Of a DNA stretch of 64,000 nucleotides, positions 48,012-58,885 are shown piece by piece. The stretch is from Terasakiella magnetica (GTDB lineage Bacteria; Pseudomonadota; Alphaproteobacteria; Rhodospirillales; Magnetospirillaceae). A program made the translations under genes and the position numbers. The notes below the pieces were generated by a model, which saw only the letters and a list, made by a program, of their open reading frames with translations, was not told the DNA's origin and did not search any database. The stretch is taken from NCBI GenBank assembly GCA_902729415.1, contig CACVCF010000223.1, forward strand, positions 186,001 through 250,000. Reading direction: 5' to 3'. How positions within the stretch are numbered: the first letter of the stretch is position 1; each line of letters starts with the position of its first letter.

Positions 48012-49475
48012 GTGATCAAGACTCTCGACCTCGCCCCGGCCTTGCCGGAAGTGTTTGTCGCCATCGCCGGTCTGGCGCTGTTGATGCTGGGCGTCTTCCG
48101 CAAGGACAATGCCACCCGCACGGTTTCCCTGCTGGTGATCATGGTGATGGCGGCGGCGCTGATGCTGGTGTCCTCGCTGGGCACGGAAAGGCATCTGGCC
48201 TTTGGCGGATTGTTCGTGGCCGACCGCTTCGCCGGCTTCGCCAAGGGGCTGATTTTGCTGGCTTCGGCCTTCTCGGTCGCCATGTCGCTCCAGTTCCTGG
48301 AGAAGGAAAAGATCGCCCGATTCGAATATCCGGTGCTGGTGCTGTTCGCCACGCTGGGCATGATGATGATGGTGTCAGCCAACGACTTCTTGGCGCTGTA
48401 TCTGGGCCTCGAGCTTCAGAGCCTGTCGCTTTACGTCTTGGCTGCCTTCAACCGCGACAATCTGAAATCCACCGAAGCGGGCGTGAAGTACTTCGTTCTT
48501 GGCGCCTTGGCGTCGGGCATGCTGCTGTACGGTATTTCCCTGCTGTACGGTTTCGGCGGCAGCACCTCGTTCGAGACTCTGGCCAATCTGTTCGCCGGTG
48601 GCCACGATCACCCGGTGAAACCCAATATGGGGATCATCGCCGGGCTGGTCTTCGTGCTGGCGGGGCTCAGCTTCAAGATTTCGGCGGTGCCGTTCCACAT
48701 GTGGGCTCCCGACGTCTATGAGGGCGCCCCCACGCCGGTGACCTCGTTCTTTGCCGTGGCGCCCAAGATCGCCGCCATCTGCCTGCTGACCCGCGTCATG
48801 TTCGGCCCGTTCGCCGATCTGGTGGTGCAGTGGCGTCAGGTGATCGAGTTTATCGCCATCGGCTCCATGTTTGTCGGCGCCTTCGCCGCCATCGTCCAGA
48901 CCAATATCAAGCGTCTGATGGCCTACAGCTCCATCGGCCATGTGGGCTTTATCCTGGTGGGTATCGCCGCCGGGTCGGATCTGGGCGTCCAGGGCGTGCT
49001 GATCTATCTCGCCATCTATCTGTTCATGAACCTGGGAACCTTTGCGGTGATCTTGTCCATGCGCCAGAAGGGCCGGATGGTCGAGGGAATCGAGGATCTG
49101 GCCGGTCTGGCCAAGTCCAATCCGGTGATGGCCCTGGTGATGGCGACCCTGATGTTCTCCATGGCGGGCATTCCGCCGCTGGCCGGGTTCTGGGGCAAGT
49201 TCTATGTGTTCATGGCCGCCGTTCAGGCCGAGCTCTACACCCTGGCCATCCTGGGTGTGCTGTCTTCGGTGGTGAGCGCCTATTACTATCTCCGGGTCAT
49301 CAAGGTCATGTATTTCGATGAGCCTACCGAGGCCTTCGACCGTCCGGTCGGCCGCTCCATGGCCCTGGTCATGGCCGTCAGCACCCTGGTGGTTCTGGTC
49401 TTCACCTTTGTGCCCGCTCCGCTGGTAAGCAGCGCCAAGGCGGCGGCCGCGGTTCTGTTCCCCGCAGGCGGATGA
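48012..49475 (+). CDS. nuoN: NADH-quinone oxidoreductase subunit N
   Basis: 487 residues, starting at GTG 48012 with GGGAGAA upstream. Antiporter-like subunit with [35 protein letters not shown] and [11 protein letters not shown]. Overlaps birA by four bases, so the downstream genes are coupled to complex I. Confidence 0.97.
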   Translation: MIKTLDLAPALPEVFVAIAGLALLMLGVFRKDNATRTVSLLVIMVMAAALMLVSSLGTERHLAFGGLFVADRFAGFAKGLILLASAFSVAMSLQFLEKEKIARFEYPVLVLFATLGMMMMVSANDFLALYLGLELQSLSLYVLAAFNRDNLKSTEAGVKYFVLGALASGMLLYGISLLYGFGGSTSFETLANLFAGGHDHPVKPNMGIIAGLVFVLAGLSFKISAVPFHMWAPDVYEGAPTPVTSFFAVAPKIAAICLLTRVMFGPFADLVVQWRQVIEFIAIGSMFVGAFAAIVQTNIKRLMAYSSIGHVGFILVGIAAGSDLGVQGVLIYLAIYLFMNLGTFAVILSMRQKGRMVEGIEDLAGLAKSNPVMALVMATLMFSMAGIPPLAGFWGKFYVFMAAVQAELYTLAILGVLSSVVSAYYYLRVIKVMYFDEPTEAFDRPVGRSMALVMAVSTLVVLVFTFVPAPLVSSAKAAAAVLFPAGG

Positions 49476-50221
49476 CCGCTTCGACCCCGCTGCCGCCGCC
49501 GTTCCGCCTGATCGGGCTGGGCAGCGTCGGCAGCACCAACGACGAGGCGCGGCGGCTGGTGTCTGACGGCACCGCCGCCGATCTTTTGGTCATCAGCGCC
49601 AAGCACCAAAGCGCAGGACGCGGGCGTCGCGGCCGGGTATGGGACAGTCCATCCGGCAATCTGCACGCTTCCTTGATGATTACTCTGGACCGGCCCCTGG
49701 CCGAAGCGGCGCAACTGGGTTTCGTCGCCGCCCTGGCCTTGGCCGAGGGGCTTGCGGATCTGGTCCCCGATGCCGATTTCAAGTGCAAGTGGCCCAACGA
49801 CGTTTTATGCAATAGCCGCAAGGTGGCGGGAATGCTGCTGGAAACCGCCGGTGACGGTTGGCTGGTACTGGGCCTGGGCGTCGATGTCGAGCGGGCGCCG
49901 CCGCCGGGTGAGGCCTTGTATGCGGCAATGGCACTGGCGGAATTGGGCTGGACCGGCGATGCTCTGATGGTTCTTGCTGCTTTCTGCCGCCGTTTCGGCC
50001 CCTGGCTTGAGATCTGGCGCAGCCAAGGCTTCGCCCCCATCCGCCAGGGCTGGCTGGGGCGGGCGCGGGGGCTGGGCGAGGCGGTGGTGGTGCGCCTGGA
50101 GACCGAGACCCTGACCGGAACCTTTGCCGGTCTGGATGAGGAGGGAGGCCTGGTCCTGGATCAGGGCGCCCTGGGAGCCCGCCGGATTCTGGCGGGAGAC
50201 GTATTTTTCCCCGGAAGCTGA
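49472..50221 (+). CDS. birA: Biotin--[acetyl-CoA-carboxylase] ligase
   Basis: 249 residues, starting in an ATGA overlap with nuoN. Catalytic motif [12 protein letters not shown] and [19 protein letters not shown]. No N-terminal helix-turn-helix, so it is a ligase only and not the repressor form. Placement after nuoN is common in alphaproteobacteria. Confidence 0.94.
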   Translation: MTASTPLPPPFRLIGLGSVGSTNDEARRLVSDGTAADLLVISAKHQSAGRGRRGRVWDSPSGNLHASLMITLDRPLAEAAQLGFVAALALAEGLADLVPDADFKCKWPNDVLCNSRKVAGMLLETAGDGWLVLGLGVDVERAPPPGEALYAAMALAELGWTGDALMVLAAFCRRFGPWLEIWRSQGFAPIRQGWLGRARGLGEAVVVRLETETLTGTFAGLDEEGGLVLDQGALGARRILAGDVFFPGS

Positions 50222-50236
50222 CCGAGGAGAGTTTTC

Positions 50237-51022
50237 ATGCTGTTGGCGATCGATTCGGGCAACACTAATATCGTTTTCGCGGTGTATGACGGTGACCTTT
50301 TGCGCGGCGAGTGGCGCGCTTCGACGGATTCCGAGCGTACTGCCGACGAGCTTGGGGTGTGGCTTACCCAATTGCTGACCATCGAGGGGTTGAACCGCCT
50401 CGATATCACCTCGGCCATTGTCGCCAGCGTGGTTCCGGCCATGGTCTTCGGGCTGAAGACCCTGTGCCGCCGCTATTTCAAGTGCGAGCCGCTGGTGGTG
50501 GGCGATGAGGGCGTCGATCTCGGCCTTAATATTTTGCTGGACCGCCCCGAGGAAGTGGGCGCCGACCGTCTGGTCAACGCCGTGGCGGCACACAAATATT
50601 ATAAGGGGCCGCTGATCGTCATCGATTTCGGCACCGCTACCACCTTCGACGTGGTGGATGCCGAGGGTAATTATTGCGGTGGCGCCATATCGCCCGGCAT
50701 CAACCTGTCGTTGGAGGCATTGCACACCGCTGCCGCCAAGCTGCCGCGTGTCGCCATCGGGCGGCCCAAGAACGTCATCGGCCGCGCTACCGTTCCCGCC
50801 ATGCGCTCGGGTATTTTCTGGGGCTATGTCGGTCTGATCGAGGGGCTGGTCAAGCGTATCAAGGAAGAGTTCGGGGCCGAGATGTTGGTGGTGGCCACCG
50901 GCGGTTTGGCGCCGCTGTTCGGCGATGCCACCAAGGCCATCGACGTTCTGGACGCCGACCTGACCCTGCGGGGTCTTTTGGAAATCAACCGCCGCAACAC
51001 CGTCGGACGCAAGGGGGCATGA
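50237..51022 (+). CDS. coaX: Type III pantothenate kinase
   Basis: 261 residues, GAGGAG upstream. ASKHA-fold motifs [13 protein letters not shown] (phosphate 1), DRLVNAVAA and [13 protein letters not shown]. First step of coenzyme A synthesis. Overlaps the RNase J gene by four bases. Confidence 0.95.
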   Translation: MLLAIDSGNTNIVFAVYDGDLLRGEWRASTDSERTADELGVWLTQLLTIEGLNRLDITSAIVASVVPAMVFGLKTLCRRYFKCEPLVVGDEGVDLGLNILLDRPEEVGADRLVNAVAAHKYYKGPLIVIDFGTATTFDVVDAEGNYCGGAISPGINLSLEALHTAAAKLPRVAIGRPKNVIGRATVPAMRSGIFWGYVGLIEGLVKRIKEEFGAEMLVVATGGLAPLFGDATKAIDVLDADLTLRGLLEINRRNTVGRKGA

Positions 51023-52680
51023 CCATCACCCATCAGGATTCCGGGCTTTATTTCCTTCCCCTTGGTGGGGTGGGCGAGATCGGCATGAACTTGTCGCTGT
51101 ACGGCTGCGGCGGCAAGTGGCTGATGGTGGATCTGGGGGTGTCGTTCGGTGATGACACCATGCCCATGGTTGATGTGGTCATGGCCGACCCCTCCTGGAT
51201 CGAGGAGCGCCGCGACCAGTTGGTGGGGTTGGTCATCACCCACGGCCACGAAGACCATCTGGGAGCGGTACAATATCTGTGGAAGCGGCTGCGCTGCCCC
51301 ATCTGGGCGACACCGTTTTCCGCCTCGATTTTAAAGAACAAGCTGCACGAAGCGGGCATCCACAACGAGGTCGAGCTGAACATCGTGCCATTGGGCGGGC
51401 GTTTTAAGGCCGGGCCGTTCGACGTTGAGATGATTTCGGTCACCCACTCCATCCCCGAGCCCAATGTTCTGGCCATTCGGACCTCGGCTGGAACCATTGT
51501 CCATACCGGCGATTGGAAGTTCGATCCTGATCCGCTGCTGGGGCTGCCCACCGATTTCGAGGCCTTGCGCCGGGTGGGCAAAGAAGGCGTTCTCGCTCTG
51601 ATCGGCGATTCCACCAATGTCTTTACCAAGGGCCACTCCGGGTCTGAATCCCGAGTCCGCGCCAGCATGATCGAGCTGTTCGGGCGCTTTGACGGCCGCA
51701 TCGCGGTGTCATGCTTTGCCACCAACGTGGCGCGGCTGGAAAGCATCGCCCTGGCCGCCCAGGCCAATGACCGCAGCGTCGCCCTGGTGGGGCGGTCGCT
51801 GTGGCGTATCGACAAGGCGGCACGCGAAAACGGCTATCTGGCCGATCTGCCGCCGTTCCTGACTGAGCATGATGGCGGCTATGTCCCTAAGGACAAGATG
51901 CTCTATATCTGCACCGGCAGCCAGGGCGAGCCCCGTGCCGCGCTGGCCCGCATCGCGTCGGGCGACCATCCCCATGTGACGCTGGGCAAGGGCGATACGG
52001 TGATTTTCTCGTCGCGCATCATTCCGGGCAACGAGAAGGAAATCTACCGTCTTCAGAATGATCTGGTCCGTCTGGGAGTGGAGCTGGTGACCGAGAAGGA
52101 CGAGTTCGTCCACGTCTCGGGCCATCCCGGCCGCGAGGAAATGGAGGAGATGTACCGCCTGATCCGCCCGCGCATCTCGGTGCCGGTGCATGGCGAGGCC
52201 CGCCATCTGCAGGAACACGCCCGGCTGGCGCGGGCCTGCGGCGTGGCCGAGGCGCTGGAGATCGGCGACGGCGCCATGGTGCGTCTGGCCCCCGGTCCGG
52301 CCGAGGTGGTCGATCATGTTCCCATTGGGCGGCTTTGTGTCGATGGCCCCCGCATCGTTCGCCTGGATTCCGAAATTCTGCGCAACCGCCGCCGCATGGT
52401 GTTCAACGGCTCGGCGGTGGTGACGGTGGTGCTGGACAAGTTCGGCAAGCTGTTGGGCGACCCGCAGCTGACGGCGCTGGGATTGCTGGATTCCGCCCAT
52501 GAGGCCGAAGAGCACGATGCCGTCGTCGAGGCGGTGCGCGATGCCATCGAGGAACTGCCCGTCAAAGTCCGCAAGGATGATGGGGTGGTGCGTGAAACGG
52601 CACGGTTGGCGGTTCGGCGGAGCTTGCGCGACAGCCACGGCAAGAAACCCATTACCGATGTCCATCTCGTTAGGCTTTGA
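51019..52680 (+). CDS. rnj: Ribonuclease J
   Basis: 553 residues from the ATG at 51019. Metallo-beta-lactamase/beta-CASP RNase: [14 protein letters not shown] start, metal motif [10 protein letters not shown] near residue 75, [15 protein letters not shown], and [12 protein letters not shown] of the beta-CASP part. Degrades and matures RNA from the 5' end. The coaX-rnj pairing is usual in this group. Confidence 0.95.
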   Translation: MTITHQDSGLYFLPLGGVGEIGMNLSLYGCGGKWLMVDLGVSFGDDTMPMVDVVMADPSWIEERRDQLVGLVITHGHEDHLGAVQYLWKRLRCPIWATPFSASILKNKLHEAGIHNEVELNIVPLGGRFKAGPFDVEMISVTHSIPEPNVLAIRTSAGTIVHTGDWKFDPDPLLGLPTDFEALRRVGKEGVLALIGDSTNVFTKGHSGSESRVRASMIELFGRFDGRIAVSCFATNVARLESIALAAQANDRSVALVGRSLWRIDKAARENGYLADLPPFLTEHDGGYVPKDKMLYICTGSQGEPRAALARIASGDHPHVTLGKGDTVIFSSRIIPGNEKEIYRLQNDLVRLGVELVTEKDEFVHVSGHPGREEMEEMYRLIRPRISVPVHGEARHLQEHARLARACGVAEALEIGDGAMVRLAPGPAEVVDHVPIGRLCVDGPRIVRLDSEILRNRRRMVFNGSAVVTVVLDKFGKLLGDPQLTALGLLDSAHEAEEHDAVVEAVRDAIEELPVKVRKDDGVVRETARLAVRRSLRDSHGKKPITDVHLVRL

Positions 52681-52874
52681 TAGACCTATTCTAAGGTTAT
52701 AGTTGCGCTTTGGGGGCTGGAGGCATAAGTCTGAAGATACCGGTACGTGGTGCCCGTGTCCGGTCGTGCCTTGCCGTCCTGGAAGGCGGAGGGCCGATTG
52801 CGCAGGCACAATGCCCGCATCCGGCGAGGGGTCGGTCTGAGCGGGGGATACACGGCGATAAGGGGGGCGAGGGG

Positions 52875-53279
52875 ATGTCCTTGATCGAATGGGATCCATC
52901 GTTCAGCGTTGGGTCGGCTCGGATGGATACCGACCATAAGCGCTTGCTGGAGATGCTTAACACGCTTTACGAGGCATGGCTGGACGGCGAGGGGCTTACC
53001 GAGCTGAACGGGATGTTCGACGAATTGCTGTCTTATGCCGACACCCATTTCGCCGCCGAAGAGATGGCCTTGAAGGCCAAGTCCTATCCTCGTACTGACA
53101 AGCAGCAATCCGACCACCGCAAACTGAAGGATACGGTTCTCGCCTTCCGCGACCGTTACCTGCGGGGGGATAAACCGGCGATGCTGACCGAGGAAATGGC
53201 CAAGTTCCTGAAATCCTGGCTGCTGGAGCATATTCTGGGCGAGGATATACTCTACAAATCCTATTTCCGGGGGGATTAG
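52875..53279 (+). CDS. Bacteriohemerythrin with one iron ligand replaced
   Basis: 134 residues from the ATG at 52875. A single-domain hemerythrin that keeps the canonical numbering: His21, His58, Glu62, His81, His119 and Asp124 are present, but the usual His77 is Gln77. Bacteriohemerythrins carry O2 or act as sensors; the loss of a ligand may alter di-iron binding. It stands alone after a 194-base gap in which I see no gene. Confidence 0.88.
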   Translation: MSLIEWDPSFSVGSARMDTDHKRLLEMLNTLYEAWLDGEGLTELNGMFDELLSYADTHFAAEEMALKAKSYPRTDKQQSDHRKLKDTVLAFRDRYLRGDKPAMLTEEMAKFLKSWLLEHILGEDILYKSYFRGD

Positions 53280-53401
53280 GGGCAAAACCTTAATTCGGTT
53301 TTGACCTTAAAGCCCTCGGTTACCGGGCCTGCCTTGGTGACAGGGGATAAAATCCGAGATAGCCTTTTGCCAGGGAAAGTTTTACCGAGGGGGAGATCAG
53401 C

Positions 53402-54046
53402 ATGACGGCCAAGGCCGTGACCATCGCCCAGCAGAAGGGGGGCGCCGGGAAAACCACTTTGGCCGCTCAACTGGCCGTGACCTATGCCCGGAATGGGTTG
53501 CGGGTCGGGCTGTTGGACATTGATCCGCAAGGATCGCTGGCGGCCTGGTTCGAGGTCCGCAAGGCCCTGGTGGATGAAAATGGCGGCGGCATCACCTTCG
53601 TTCAGGCTTCGGGTTGGCGCTTGTCCACCGAGCTTGAGCGCCTGCGCCGCGACGTGGATCTGGTGCTGATCGACAGCCCGCCCCATGCCGAGACCGAGGT
53701 TCGCATCGCGGTACGCGCCGCCGACCTCATCTTGGTGCCGATCCAACCCTCGCCCATGGACCTGTGGGCCACCGGTCCGACCCTGGACATGGCGCGCAAG
53801 GAAAAATCCCCGGCTCTGATGGTGTTCAACCGCACGCCCGCTAAGGGTAAACTGGTGGATGCCGTGCGCAAGAAGATCAGCGAATCCGAGGTTCCGGTGG
53901 CCGAGAGCGTGTTGGGCAACCGTGTCGCCTTCGCGGCTTCGATCATGGAGGGCAAGGGAGTGGTCGAGAGTAATCCTCGTCATACCGCCTCCAGGGAGAT
54001 CAAGGCGCTGGCCATGGAAATCGCCATCAAGCTGGGACTGAATTGA
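53402..54046 (+). CDS. Orphan ParA-family ATPase
   Basis: 214 residues. Deviant Walker A motif QQKGGAGKTT near residue 10, LLDIDPQGS and LIDSPPH. Close in size to small ParA ATPases that place proteins or plasmids, but no parB or par site is near. One base before the CopD-like gene. Confidence 0.88.
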   Translation: MTAKAVTIAQQKGGAGKTTLAAQLAVTYARNGLRVGLLDIDPQGSLAAWFEVRKALVDENGGGITFVQASGWRLSTELERLRRDVDLVLIDSPPHAETEVRIAVRAADLILVPIQPSPMDLWATGPTLDMARKEKSPALMVFNRTPAKGKLVDAVRKKISESEVPVAESVLGNRVAFAASIMEGKGVVESNPRHTASREIKALAMEIAIKLGLN

Positions 54047-54047
54047 C

Positions 54048-54521
54048 ATGGATTACAGCTATGGCCTTGCCATGGGGTTGCACACGCTGGCGGCTCTGGT
54101 CTGGGTGGGAGGGATGTTCTTCGCCCACATGATCTTGCGGCCGGCAGCGCTGGATCTGCCGCCGCCTCAACGGCTGGCGCTGTGGCGCGGCGTGTTCTCC
54201 CACTTTTTTCCCTGGGTGTGGGCCTGCATTCTGATACTGCTGGCGACCGGTTATGGCGTGCTGTTGCTGGGGTTCCGGGGTGGTTTTGCCGGTGGTCCCA
54301 CCCATGTCGATCTGATGCAGGTGGCGGGGCTGACCATGATGGTGCTGTATACTCAATTGTTCTTTGGTCCCTGGCAGGGATTCAAGCGCGCCCTGGCCGC
54401 CGATGAGTGGGAGAAGGCGGCTGGCTATCAGGTTCGTATCCGCCACATCGTTACCGCCAATCTTATCTTGGGCCTGGGAACGGTGTTCGTCGGCGTGGTC
54501 GGCTCGCTGTTGGGGACGTGA
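54048..54521 (+). CDS. CopD-like membrane protein
   Basis: 157 residues with four membrane helices. His in LHTLAALVWVGGMFFAHM and later IRHIVTANLILG resemble the heme or copper-binding histidines of CopD/DUF2214-type proteins. Function unproved. Ends one base before the Nudix start. Confidence 0.7.
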   Translation: MDYSYGLAMGLHTLAALVWVGGMFFAHMILRPAALDLPPPQRLALWRGVFSHFFPWVWACILILLATGYGVLLLGFRGGFAGGPTHVDLMQVAGLTMMVLYTQLFFGPWQGFKRALAADEWEKAAGYQVRIRHIVTANLILGLGTVFVGVVGSLLGT

Positions 54522-54522
54522 C

Positions 54523-55143
54523 ATGGATGCCAAGACCGATGTGGAGATACTCTCCAAGGAAACGGTTTTTCAGGGCTATTTCCGCGTTGACCGCTATCGT
54601 CTCCGCCACCGCACCTTTGCTGGCGGCTGGAGCGGTGAGGTGGTCCGCGAAGTGTTCGAGCGCGGCCACGCCGTGGTGGTGCTGCTCTACGATCCCGACC
54701 GCGACGAAGTGGCGATGATCGAGCAATTCCGCCCCGGCGCCTATGCGGCGGGCTGGCATCCCTGGCTGATTGAGTGCGTGGCGGGCATTATCGAGGAGGG
54801 GGAGCATCCCGACGACGTCGCCCGGCGCGAGACCGTCGAGGAAACCGGGGCCGATCCCGCCGATCTGGTTCACGTCGGCAATTACTTGGTGACGGCGGGG
54901 GGATCGTCGGAGAGCTGCCGCCTCTATTGCGCCCGCGTTGATACCTCGCGGATTTCCGGTATCCACGGTCTGGCCGAGGAGGGCGAGGACATCCGGGTTC
55001 TGGTGGTTCCAACCGCCGAGGCCCTGGCCATGGTGCGCGACAACCGTATCAACAACGCCATGGCGGTGCTGGCGATCCAATGGCTGGTGATGGAAAAGGC
55101 CTCGCTTAAGGCGCAATGGCCCGGCACACCGCCACAGCGGTAA
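54523..55143 (+). CDS. Nudix hydrolase, ADP-ribose pyrophosphatase type
   Basis: 206 residues from the ATG at 54523. Complete Nudix box G-x5-E-x7-REUxEExGU (GIIEEGE...RRETVEETGA) near residue 93. N-terminal beta domain of the NudF/YffH kind. Likely cleaves ADP-ribose or related sugars. Overlaps the convergent SpmAB-like gene by 38 bases. Confidence 0.88.
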   Translation: MDAKTDVEILSKETVFQGYFRVDRYRLRHRTFAGGWSGEVVREVFERGHAVVVLLYDPDRDEVAMIEQFRPGAYAAGWHPWLIECVAGIIEEGEHPDDVARRETVEETGADPADLVHVGNYLVTAGGSSESCRLYCARVDTSRISGIHGLAEEGEDIRVLVVPTAEALAMVRDNRINNAMAVLAIQWLVMEKASLKAQWPGTPPQR

Positions 55144-56356
55144 GCAAGGCTGCGAAATCGGCCAGCAGCCCCACCGCCAGGGCGTGGCGGATACGCTTGA
55201 CCTGAACCGCTCCGAAATAGACCGCCAGCACATAGAAGGTGGTTTCGGTCGAGCCGTAGATGGTGCTGAGCAGCAAGCCCAGATAGCCGTCCGGGCCGAT
55301 GGCGCCATCCTTCAGATTGGCGGCCAGAAGACCATAGGAGCCCGATCCCGACAGGGTCCGCATCACCGCCATCATCAGCGCCTCCGCCGGAAGTCCCAAC
55401 GGCTCGGTCAGTCGGCCCAGGGGCTTGATCACCATATCCATGGCGCCTGAGGCGCGGAACATGCCGATCGCCACCAGAATGGCCACCAGATAGGGAATGA
55501 TGCGCACCGCGACGGCAAAGCCTTCCTTGGCGCCCTCGACAAAGCTTTCGTAGATGGCGACCTTGCGCAGGGCTCCGAACAGCAGCATTGCCGCCACCAG
55601 CAGGGGCATGATCCAGGGGCCGGCCTGGCGTCCCCACAGCAGCAATAGCGGGATCAGCGCCAGAATGCCGCCCAGGGTCCAGATTGCGGGCCACAGCGAT
55701 CCGGACGAAGCATGCGGATGCGGGGCGCCCGGTGTCTGAGGGGCAATACCATCCCCCCCCCCATCTCCCCACACCCGCTGAAGCAGCCGGGCACCGACCA
55801 CCGCCACCAGGGTGGCGACCAAGGTGGCGCACAAGGTGGGAGCGATGATGGCGGCGGGATCGGCTGAGCCCAGCGAAGCCCGCAGCGCGATGACCTTGGT
55901 GGGCAGAACGGTCAGCCCGGCGGTGTTGATGGCCAGGAACAGCACCTGGGCATTGGTGGCGGTGCCCTTGATGGGGTTGAGGTGCTCCAGATGCTCCATG
56001 GCGCGGATGCCGAAGGGGGTGGCGGCATTGCCCAGCCCCAGCAGATTGGCGGCCACGTTCATGACCATGGCGCCCATGGCCGGATGCCCGGCAGGGATTT
56101 CGGGGAACAGGCGGCCCAGCAGGGGCTCTAACACCCGCGCCGTGGCTTCCAGCAATCCCCCGGCCTCGGCCACCTTCATCAGGCCGAGAAACAGCGCCAT
56201 AATCCCCACCAGCCCCAGGGCCAGGGGCACGGCGCTGGCCGCCGCATCGATCATGGCGGCAGACAGTCCTTCCATGGCGCCGTGGCCGCCCGCCAGTTCG
56301 GCGGCGGCGGCGGCGGTAAAGGCGCCCAGGATGAGGATAAGGAAAACGGTGTTCAC
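55106..56356 (-). CDS. Nucleoside recognition (Gate domain) membrane protein, SpmA-SpmB fusion
   Basis: 416 residues from the GTG at 56356, where the SpmA-like start NTVFLILILGAF begins; an ATG at 56410 would add 18 residues. Two homologous halves, each with a nucleoside-recognition/Gate domain (LGLGNAATPFGI in half 1, GSGSYGLLAANL in half 2), joined by a polar linker near 215-240. Bacillus has these as separate spore maturation proteins. Non-spore-formers carry the fusion with unknown transport function. Confidence 0.82.
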   Translation of the reverse strand: MNTVFLILILGAFTAAAAAELAGGHGAMEGLSAAMIDAAASAVPLALGLVGIMALFLGLMKVAEAGGLLEATARVLEPLLGRLFPEIPAGHPAMGAMVMNVAANLLGLGNAATPFGIRAMEHLEHLNPIKGTATNAQVLFLAINTAGLTVLPTKVIALRASLGSADPAAIIAPTLCATLVATLVAVVGARLLQRVWGDGGGDGIAPQTPGAPHPHASSGSLWPAIWTLGGILALIPLLLLWGRQAGPWIMPLLVAAMLLFGALRKVAIYESFVEGAKEGFAVAVRIIPYLVAILVAIGMFRASGAMDMVIKPLGRLTEPLGLPAEALMMAVMRTLSGSGSYGLLAANLKDGAIGPDGYLGLLLSTIYGSTETTFYVLAVYFGAVQVKRIRHALAVGLLADFAALLTAVAVCRAIAP

Positions 56357-56507
56357 GGGCGGATCCGGCTCGATTTCCCCAACCCTATCAGAACCTCCGC
56401 CACTGCGCACTCTTGCCGCATGCGTTCAGGCTTTGTAAGGTCGCACCCGCGGCGGAGCTATGAAACGATCATTTATCGGCACCGTCAGGATTAGGGAAAG
56501 CGGGATA

Positions 56508-57095
56508 ATGCGGACTTTGCTGGGGATTTTGGGCGTGATGGCCGCACTGTGGGGAGAGGCGCAAGCGGCGGAATCCGTTTCCGCCCGGCTGGAGGCGGCC
56601 AAGGCCGCCTATGCCAAGGGCGACGTCGCCCGCAGTGCTGCCGAGACCGAAGCCGCCTTGGCTGAGCTTCACGCCCGGTTGGGTAAGGCCCTGGCCGAAT
56701 TCCTGCCCGCACCTCCCGCCGGGTGGCAGGCCGAGGCGGCGGAAACCCAAGCCATGGGCAGCGCCGGTGGCGGCATTGCCGTCAGCCGGGCCTACTCCCG
56801 CGATGAAAGCTCCTTGAACGCCGCTTTGGTCCTCGACAGCCCGGCGGTTCTGTCGGCGGCGGGGCAGTTCGCCACCATCGCCGACGGCCAGCCCAATTTC
56901 AAACACCTGAAGATCGGCGCCGAGGACGCAGTGCTGCGCTGGGATCCTACGGTGCGGACCGGTGAGATCACCCTGGTGCTGGGCAACCGCGTCTTGCTGC
57001 AGATCGAGGGCGACAGCCTGGGCACCAGCGAATTGCTGGCCGAGGCCGCGCGGGGCTGGAACGTCGCCGGGATCCGCAAATATCTGGGGTTATAG
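56508..57095 (+). CDS. Exported protein of unknown function
   Basis: 195 residues from the ATG at 56508, the first residue of a signal peptide (cleavage near AQA-A). An Ala/Glu-rich helix (28-65), then a mixed alpha-beta region with APPAGWQAE. No family recognised. Overlaps the convergent flavoprotein gene by six bases. Confidence 0.7.
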   Translation: MRTLLGILGVMAALWGEAQAAESVSARLEAAKAAYAKGDVARSAAETEAALAELHARLGKALAEFLPAPPAGWQAEAAETQAMGSAGGGIAVSRAYSRDESSLNAALVLDSPAVLSAAGQFATIADGQPNFKHLKIGAEDAVLRWDPTVRTGEITLVLGNRVLLQIEGDSLGTSELLAEAARGWNVAGIRKYLGL

Positions 57096-58274
57096 GCTCT
57101 GCCCCGCCACCCAGCCCGATGACCACGCCCACTGGAAGTTGAAGCCGCCCAGCCAGCCGGTGACATCCACCGCCTCGCCGATGAAGTAGAGGCCGGGATG
57201 AGCTTTGGCCGCCATGGTCTTGGATGAGAGGTCGGCGGTATCGACGCCGCCCCGGGTGGCCTCGGCGGTACGATAGCCCTCGCTGCCCATGGGAATGGGG
57301 GCCCAGGCGTTGAGACCGGCGGCAAGGGTTTTCAAGGCGGCGTTGGGCGTTTGGCCGATGGGCTTGCCCAGCAGACCGGCGGCCTCGGTCCGGGCGCGGG
57401 CCAGGCGGGCGGGCAGCAGTTCCGCCACGATGGTCTCGACCATGGCGTTGGGCCGCGCCGCCTTGCGCTCGACCAGCCAAGCCAGCGCCTCCAGATCGGG
57501 CAGCAGATTGATGGCGATGGCCGCGCCGCTTCGCCAATACGAGCTGATTTGCAAGATGGCCGGTCCCGACAGGCCGCGATGGGTGAACAGCACCGCCTCG
57601 CGGAAGCGGGTCTTGCCGAACGAAACCGCCGCATCGACGGCGATGCCCGCCAGATCGCGCATCATGGCGCCGTCGGGTTCGGCGAAGGTCAGCGGCACCA
57701 GGGCGGGGGCCAGCTCGGTCACGCCCAGGCCATAGCGGCGGGCCAGGGCATGGCCAAAGCCGCTGGCCCCGACCTTGGGAACCGACAGCCCGCCGGTGGC
57801 CACCACCAGGGCGGCGGTGTCGAAGGGGCCGTGGCTGGTTTCGACGCGAAAGGGGCCGTCGCCGCTGATCGTACCGACGCGGCATGACAGGCGCATGCCG
57901 ACGCCGCCTGCGCCGCACTCGTCTTGCAGCATGCGCACGATCTGGGCGGCGGAATCGTCGCAAAACAGCTGGCCGTGTTCGCGTTCGTGCCAGGCGATGC
58001 GGTGACGTTTCATCATGTCGAGAAAGTCGGTGGGGCCGAAGCGTTTCAAGGCCGAGGTGGTGAAGCGGGGATTGGCCGAGACGAAACGTTCGGGCGTCAC
58101 CTCCCGGTTGGTGAAGTTACAGCGGCCACCACCGGAAATCAGGATCTTGCGGCCGGGCTCGTCGTTGTGGTCCAGCACCAGCACCCGTCGGCCACGGCTG
58201 CCCGCCACGGCGGCGCACATCAGGCCGGCCGCCCCCGCGCCGATGACGATGACATCCCAGGAGGAGGGGCTCAA
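57090..58274 (-). CDS. HI0933/YhiN-family flavoprotein
   Basis: 394 residues from a TTG at 58274 that overlaps the stop of the upstream gene (TTGA); the frame is open further, but only through that gene. N-terminal FAD site VIVIGAGAAGL, then GRKILISGGGRCNFTN typical of the family, and a C-terminal GFNFQWAWSSG FAD segment. The oxidoreductase substrate is unknown. Confidence 0.88.
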   Translation of the reverse strand: MSPSSWDVIVIGAGAAGLMCAAVAGSRGRRVLVLDHNDEPGRKILISGGGRCNFTNREVTPERFVSANPRFTTSALKRFGPTDFLDMMKRHRIAWHEREHGQLFCDDSAAQIVRMLQDECGAGGVGMRLSCRVGTISGDGPFRVETSHGPFDTAALVVATGGLSVPKVGASGFGHALARRYGLGVTELAPALVPLTFAEPDGAMMRDLAGIAVDAAVSFGKTRFREAVLFTHRGLSGPAILQISSYWRSGAAIAINLLPDLEALAWLVERKAARPNAMVETIVAELLPARLARARTEAAGLLGKPIGQTPNAALKTLAAGLNAWAPIPMGSEGYRTAEATRGGVDTADLSSKTMAAKAHPGLYFIGEAVDVTGWLGGFNFQWAWSSGWVAGQSL

Positions 58275-58777
58275 ACCTCGATCTCTTCCATTTTCTTTTT
58301 CAGCCACTCGGCTTTCTTTTTCATATCGGCTTCCATGCGCTTGATGCGCTTGTCGATGTCTTCGATCCCGGCCAGCCGCTCGACCCGCTTGGTCTTGTTG
58401 TAATCGGCGGAGAAACGCTTGATGCCCCAATCGGCGGTGACGAAGAACAGCGCGGCGCCCGCCACCAGTGCGATGATGGCGGCGATACCGCCATAAGCGC
58501 GGTTGACGGCGAACATGGCGCCCCAAAAGCCGATGGTGATCAGCGACGAGGCTGCTACCAGAATCAGGCGGTTGACGGTCTGGTCATAGACCACCTGGCG
58601 GCGGTGGACGTCGCGCATGGCGTTGACGATCTCTTCACGCGCGATGGCCTGCCATGTCCGGAACGACATGCCTTTGACCGTCCGGTTTTCACGGATGGTC
58701 TGTTCCAGCTTCTTGACCAGATAATCGGCCTGCTGTTCCGGCGTCGGACCTTCGACGGCCACGCGCATTCTCCTCAT
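58271..58777 (-). CDS. Two-helix membrane protein with coiled coil, unknown function
   Basis: 168 residues if the ATG at 58777 is used. A GAGGAGA site lies too close to the second ATG (58768) and would suit a GTG at 58762, so the start is unsure. Two adjacent membrane helices (about 70-112) and a Lys/Glu-rich C-terminal coiled coil. Coupled to the flavoprotein by a 4-base overlap. Confidence 0.7.
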   Translation of the reverse strand: MRRMRVAVEGPTPEQQADYLVKKLEQTIRENRTVKGMSFRTWQAIAREEIVNAMRDVHRRQVVYDQTVNRLILVAASSLITIGFWGAMFAVNRAYGGIAAIIALVAGAALFFVTADWGIKRFSADYNKTKRVERLAGIEDIDKRIKRMEADMKKKAEWLKKKMEEIEV

Positions 58778-58797
58778 GGGGCAAATCGGGCGGCAGT

Positions 58798-58872
58798 CTA
58801 GTGTCCCGATTCTGACGTTCGTAGCGGTGTTTCCAAGCTTCTTTCGAACGTCCGAATCGGCCCGGACACTAG
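58798..58872. repeat. Small inverted-repeat element 1 with CTAG ends
   Basis: 75 bases bounded by CTAGTGTCC and GGACACTAG. The inner arms CGATTCTGACGTTCG and CGAACGTCCGAATCG pair with one mismatch. It carries no gene and looks like a MITE or a large hairpin. Confidence 0.75.
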
Positions 58873-58885
58873 CAACTCATTGTTT

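Noticed and set aside
52681..52874. Riboswitch or small RNA before the hemerythrin gene
   Set aside because: I could not find a conserved riboswitch core or a stable terminator there.
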